Assembly (NCBI GenBank): GCA_945889575.1
Contig: CAMDBY010000069.1
Location: 1-8,542, forward strand
Direction: 5' to 3'
DNA length: 8,542 nt
Source: Bifidobacterium breve
GTDB lineage: Bacteria > Actinomycetota > Acidimicrobiia > Acidimicrobiales > Ilumatobacteraceae
Both the position numbers and the translations under genes were made by a program. This document shows positions 5,531 to 8,542 of this stretch, one piece after another. Each line of letters opens with the position of its first letter. Position 1 is the first letter of the stretch. The notes beneath the pieces are model-generated. The model made no database searches and was not told the origin of the DNA. It saw only the letters and a list, made by a program, of their open reading frames with translations.

Positions 5531-6856
5531 ATGTCTGAACCCCGCACCATTGCCCCCGCCGAAGGAAGGCTCGGTGTTCTCACCGTTGGCCTCGGCGCAG
5601 TGGCTTCCACTCTCATTGCCGGCGTCGAGCTCACAAAGCGCGGCCAAGGATCACCCATCGGGTCAATGACCCAAATGGGAACCATCCGCCTCGGCAAGCG
5701 CACTGAAAAGCGCAACCCAATCGTGAAGGACTTTGTTCCGCTCGCAAAGCTTGAAGACATCGTGTGGGGTGCATGGGACGTGTTCCCGGACGACGCATAT
5801 GTTGCCGCATCACGCGCTGGAGTTCTTGAACAGGGCAAGCACATCGAAGCAATTTCTGATGTCTTGCGCGACATTCGCCCCATGAAGGCCGCGTTCATTC
5901 GCAAATATGCTCGCAACCTTGATGGTGAACACATCATGGAAACACCGAACCGTCGTGAGATGCTCAATAACATTCGCGCCGACATCAACAGGTTCCGTGA
6001 CGAAAAGAAGATTGATCGTTTGGTCATGATCTGGTGTGCAAGTACTGAGATCTACATCGAGCCAGGACCACAGCACGCAACAGTGGAAGCTTTCGAGAAG
6101 GCAATTGATGCCAATGACGAAATGATTGCACCGTCGATGCTCTACGCATACGCCGCAATTCTTGAAAAAGTTCCGTTTGCTAACGGTTCGCCAAACCTCG
6201 CTGTTGACATGCCATTCCTTCGCCAACTTGCAACAGAAACAAACGTTGCAATTTCTGGAAAAGACTTCAAGACAGGACAGACACTGATGAAAACAGTGTT
6301 GGCTCCAATGTTAAAGGCTCGTCAGCTTGGTCTTGCCGGTTGGTACAGCACAAACATTCTTGGTAACCGCGACGGTGAAGTTCTGGATGCTCCTGAAAAC
6401 TTCAAAACAAAAGAAGAATCAAAGCTTGGTGTGTTGGAAGACATTCTTGACCCAGCGAACAACCCAGAGCTCTACGGCAATGTGTTCCACAAAGTCAGCA
6501 TTAACTACTACCCACCACGTGGTGACAACAAAGAAGGCTGGGACAACATTGACATCTTTGGTTGGATGGGTTACCCCATGCAGATCAAGGTTGACTTCTT
6601 GTGCCGCGACTCGATCCTTGCTGCTCCCCTTGCGCTTGACCTCATCTTGTTCTCAGACCTCGCACAGCGTGCAGGTCTCGGCGGTATCCAGGAATGGTTG
6701 TCGTTCTATTACAAGAGCCCACAGGTTGCACCTGGCCTTCATGCCGAGCATGACTTGTTCGTACAGCTTGAAAAACTGCACAACACGTTGCGCTGGATCA
6801 TGAACGAAGACCAAATTACGCACCTTGGTCGCGAGTATTACGACGACGTTGATTAA
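5531..6856 (+). CDS. ino1: Inositol-3-phosphate synthase
   Basis: This 441-aa NAD+-dependent isomerase converts glucose 6-phosphate to 1D-myo-inositol 3-phosphate, the entry step for phosphatidylinositol and, in actinobacteria, mycothiol. The N-terminal Rossmann part has VGLGAVAS (19-26). The conserved core follows: WGAWDVFPDDAY (79-90), SGKDFKTGQT (242-251, active-site lysines), NILGNRDG (275-282), and GYPMQIKVDFLCRDS (347-361, with Lys353). At about 440 residues it belongs to the longer form of the family; mycobacterial Ino1 is nearer 370. The ATG at 5531 is preferred over one at 5498: the extension would translate the -10 region, and the protein then starts MSEPRT shortly before the nucleotide-binding fold. 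The DUF3054 gene follows 6 nt downstream and is probably co-transcribed. Confidence 0.95.
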   Translation: MSEPRTIAPAEGRLGVLTVGLGAVASTLIAGVELTKRGQGSPIGSMTQMGTIRLGKRTEKRNPIVKDFVPLAKLEDIVWGAWDVFPDDAYVAASRAGVLEQGKHIEAISDVLRDIRPMKAAFIRKYARNLDGEHIMETPNRREMLNNIRADINRFRDEKKIDRLVMIWCASTEIYIEPGPQHATVEAFEKAIDANDEMIAPSMLYAYAAILEKVPFANGSPNLAVDMPFLRQLATETNVAISGKDFKTGQTLMKTVLAPMLKARQLGLAGWYSTNILGNRDGEVLDAPENFKTKEESKLGVLEDILDPANNPELYGNVFHKVSINYYPPRGDNKEGWDNIDIFGWMGYPMQIKVDFLCRDSILAAPLALDLILFSDLAQRAGLGGIQEWLSFYYKSPQVAPGLHAEHDLFVQLEKLHNTLRWIMNEDQITHLGREYYDDVD

Positions 6857-6862
6857 ACAGTC

Positions 6863-7219
6863 ATGAGTCGTACTGCGCTTCGGGCATTTGTATTCGATGC
6901 GTTATGCGTTTTACTGATGGTGGTCATTGGTACCCGTAATCACGAAACAGATACAGGCATAACTGGCATTTTGTTTGTTGCTGCACCGTTCTGGATTGCA
7001 CTGTCACTTGCTCATCTCGCGCCGCTGTTACAACGCAAGAACAGAAAAGACACGAATACGTTTGTTGTGTGGGGATACACAGTGGCGATGGGCATGTTGT
7101 TACGCAACATGGTCTTTAATCGCGGCACAGCCGTTGCCTTCATCATTGTTGCCACAGTCTTTTTGGGCATCACAATGTTTGGTTGGCGTGCATTTATCGC
7201 ACGCCGCGCAACTACGTAG
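6863..7219 (+). CDS. DUF3054 family membrane protein
   Basis: This 118-aa very hydrophobic protein has about four predicted membrane helices (roughly residues 7-23, 33-53, 66-83 and 89-108), with a charged loop around 57-64 (QRKNRKDT). The pattern of FDALCVLLMVVIGTRNHE at the start, a WGYTVAMGMLLR segment, and GTAVAFIIVATVFLGITMFGWRA at the end resembles DUF3054 proteins, common in actinobacteria and of unknown function. It starts 6 nt after the ino1 stop with no ribosome binding site of its own, suggesting coupling to ino1. This gives no firm clue to its role. Its stop codon directly abuts the ilvD stop on the other strand. Confidence 0.8.
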   Translation: MSRTALRAFVFDALCVLLMVVIGTRNHETDTGITGILFVAAPFWIALSLAHLAPLLQRKNRKDTNTFVVWGYTVAMGMLLRNMVFNRGTAVAFIIVATVFLGITMFGWRAFIARRATT

Positions 7220-7228
7220 CTACATAGT
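7211..7228. repeat. Imperfect palindrome holding both convergent stop codons
   Basis: ACTACGTAGCTACATAGT is palindromic except for one mismatched pair (7215/7224). Its centre falls exactly between the DUF3054 stop (TAG, 7217-7219) and the ilvD stop (TAG on the minus strand, 7222-7220). It lacks a T run in either direction, so it is not a normal intrinsic terminator. Confidence 0.6.
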
Positions 7229-8542
7229 GGGGTTTGTGATGGCGCCAGTTTCGGCACCTTGCACGAGCTTTGCGAACTTTGCCAGTACACCTGTTGTGTA
7301 ACGAGGTGGGTTTGGAACCCAGCCCTTACGGCGCTTCTTCATCTCTTTTTCACTGACCAAAAGGTCTAGAGATTTTGTTGGTACATCAACACGAATCAGG
7401 TCGCCTTCACGCACGAATGCAATCGGGCCGCCATCAGTTGCTTCAGGGGCAACGTGTCCGATGCAGAAGCCCCACGTGCCGCCAGAGAAACGACCATCAG
7501 TAATGAGCGCCACTGTTGAGCCAAGACCTGCACCTTTGAGTGCGCCGGTAATTGCGAGCATCTCGCGCATACCTGGGCCGCCCTTCGGACCTTCATAGCG
7601 AATCACAATGACATCACCATGATTAATGGTGCCGGTCATGATTGCATTCATTGCGCCGTCTTCTCCATCGAAAACGCGAGCTGGTCCTTCGAATTGCATT
7701 TGCTCTTTGCTGAGGCCAGCCACTTTGACAACGGAACCCTTTGGCGCAAGAGAGCCAGTGAGGATGTTGATGCCACCTTCAGTATGAATGGGGTTGCTAA
7801 GCGGATGAATGACTTCGCCATCTGGTGCAGGCGGGTTGATCTCTGCCAAGTTCTCTGCCATGGTCTTTCCGGTGCATGTCATCACGTCGCCGTGCAACAA
7901 ACCAGCATCGAGAAGATGCTTCATAAGAACAGGCACGCCGCCAATGCGGTGAATGTCTGACATGTGGTACTTGCCGCCTGGCTTTGTGTCTGCAATGTGC
8001 GGAACTTTGTCTGCGATTCTGTTGAAATCGTCAAGGTTAAGAGCGACCCCAGCTTCGTTAGCAATAGCAAGAAGATGCAATACGGCATTGGTGCTTCCGC
8101 CGAATGCATTTGTAACAGCAATGGCGTTTTCAAAAGCTTTCTTCGTCATGATGTCACGTGGGCGTATTCCAAGACGCAACATATTGACCACTGCTTCACC
8201 TGCACGATGAGCATCGCCTTCACGGCTGGTATCAATTGCAGGCGCTGATGCACTTCCGGGAAGACTCATACCCAATGCTTCAGCAATAGATGACATGGTG
8301 TTTGCAGTGAACATTCCGCCACATGCACCTTCACCAGGGCACGCAGCTTTTTCAATGTCTGTCAGTTCTTCTTCAGTAATGGTGCCAGCAGCACATGCAC
8401 CCACTGCTTCAAACACTGTGGTGATGTCAATGTTGTTGCCTTTGTAGACACCTGGCATTGTTGATCCGTTGTAGACAAACACGCTGGCAAGGTTTAAGCG
8501 AGCTGCTGCCATGAGCATTGCAGGAATGCTCTTGTCGCAACC
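7220..8542 (-). CDS. ilvD: Dihydroxy-acid dehydratase, 5' end cut by window edge
   Basis: IlvD is an iron-sulfur dehydratase that turns the dihydroxy-acids made by IlvC into the 2-oxo acids that precede valine, leucine and isoleucine. Only the C-terminal 440 residues lie in the window; the frame stays open to the right edge, and full-length members have about 560-610, so roughly the first 120 or more are missing. The visible part starts GCDKSIPAML, holding a cluster cysteine and the metal-binding lysine. Other hallmarks are YNGSTMPG, PGEGACGGMFTANTMSS (another cluster cysteine), GGSTNAVLHLLA, and near the C-terminus TDGRFSGGTWGFCIGH with the conserved Ser. The methionine at 8518 is internal, not the start. 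The stop abuts the DUF3054 gene, leaving no room for a spacer terminator. Confidence 0.97.
   Translation of the reverse strand, partial: GCDKSIPAMLMAAARLNLASVFVYNGSTMPGVYKGNNIDITTVFEAVGACAAGTITEEELTDIEKAACPGEGACGGMFTANTMSSIAEALGMSLPGSASAPAIDTSREGDAHRAGEAVVNMLRLGIRPRDIMTKKAFENAIAVTNAFGGSTNAVLHLLAIANEAGVALNLDDFNRIADKVPHIADTKPGGKYHMSDIHRIGGVPVLMKHLLDAGLLHGDVMTCTGKTMAENLAEINPPAPDGEVIHPLSNPIHTEGGINILTGSLAPKGSVVKVAGLSKEQMQFEGPARVFDGEDGAMNAIMTGTINHGDVIVIRYEGPKGGPGMREMLAITGALKGAGLGSTVALITDGRFSGGTWGFCIGHVAPEATDGGPIAFVREGDLIRVDVPTKSLDLLVSEKEMKKRRKGWVPNPPRYTTGVLAKFAKLVQGAETGAITNPTM

Noticed and set aside
5149..6027. 292-codon open frame on the - strand
   Set aside because: It spans the end of the dehalogenase gene, the ino1 promoter and the start of ino1 on the opposite strand. 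The two + strand genes have clear motifs, so this is a shadow.
1..8542. tRNA or rRNA genes, CRISPR arrays, insertion sequences or frameshifted genes
   Set aside because: On reading both strands I saw no T-arm or anticodon-arm pattern, no regularly spaced repeats, no transposase motifs, and every main gene has an uninterrupted frame.

Overview
The window looks like chromosomal DNA from a moderate-GC bacterium (about half GC by eye), most likely an actinobacterium and possibly one of the streamlined aquatic lineages. The pointers are an ilvB-ilvN-ilvC operon with actinobacterial-style sequences, a DUF3054 membrane protein (mainly an actinobacterial family), a haloalkane dehalogenase of the mycobacterial HLD-I type, an inositol-3-phosphate synthase, and several start codons lying 7 nt after a -10-like hexamer, as in leaderless mRNAs. 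This placement is an inference; no rRNA or other marker gene is present.

Left edge (1-752, + strand): a type II toxin-antitoxin pair, with a Phd/YefM-type antitoxin overlapped by a VapC-like PIN-domain toxin. A perfect 17-bp palindrome overlaps the presumed -10 box and is a good candidate for the autoregulatory operator. A strong hairpin at 722-752 with runs of A and T on either side closes both this operon and the converging ilv operon.

768-4294 (- strand): the branched-chain amino acid operon ilvB-ilvN-ilvC (acetolactate synthase large and small subunits, ketol-acid reductoisomerase). The genes are joined by 4-nt and 1-nt stop/start overlaps. Upstream of ilvB is an attenuator that ordinary gene calling misses: a 15-codon leader peptide ending LVVVVL-stop, a long hairpin starting at its stop codon, and an intrinsic terminator 50 nt before ilvB. 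A promoter fitted to the leader start would give a leaderless transcript.

4295-4530: a GC-rich divergent spacer with several possible hairpins and repeats of the terminator arm sequence. I could not assign it to a known RNA family.

4531-7219 (+ strand): haloalkane dehalogenase, then inositol-3-phosphate synthase (ino1, long form of about 440 aa) with its own apparently leaderless promoter, then a small four-helix DUF3054 membrane protein 6 nt downstream.

7220-8542 (- strand): the C-terminal 440 residues of dihydroxy-acid dehydratase (ilvD), running off the right edge. Its stop codon abuts the DUF3054 stop codon with no spacer. IlvBN, IlvC and IlvD catalyse successive steps of valine/isoleucine synthesis, so the pathway is split here into two transcription units separated by unrelated genes.
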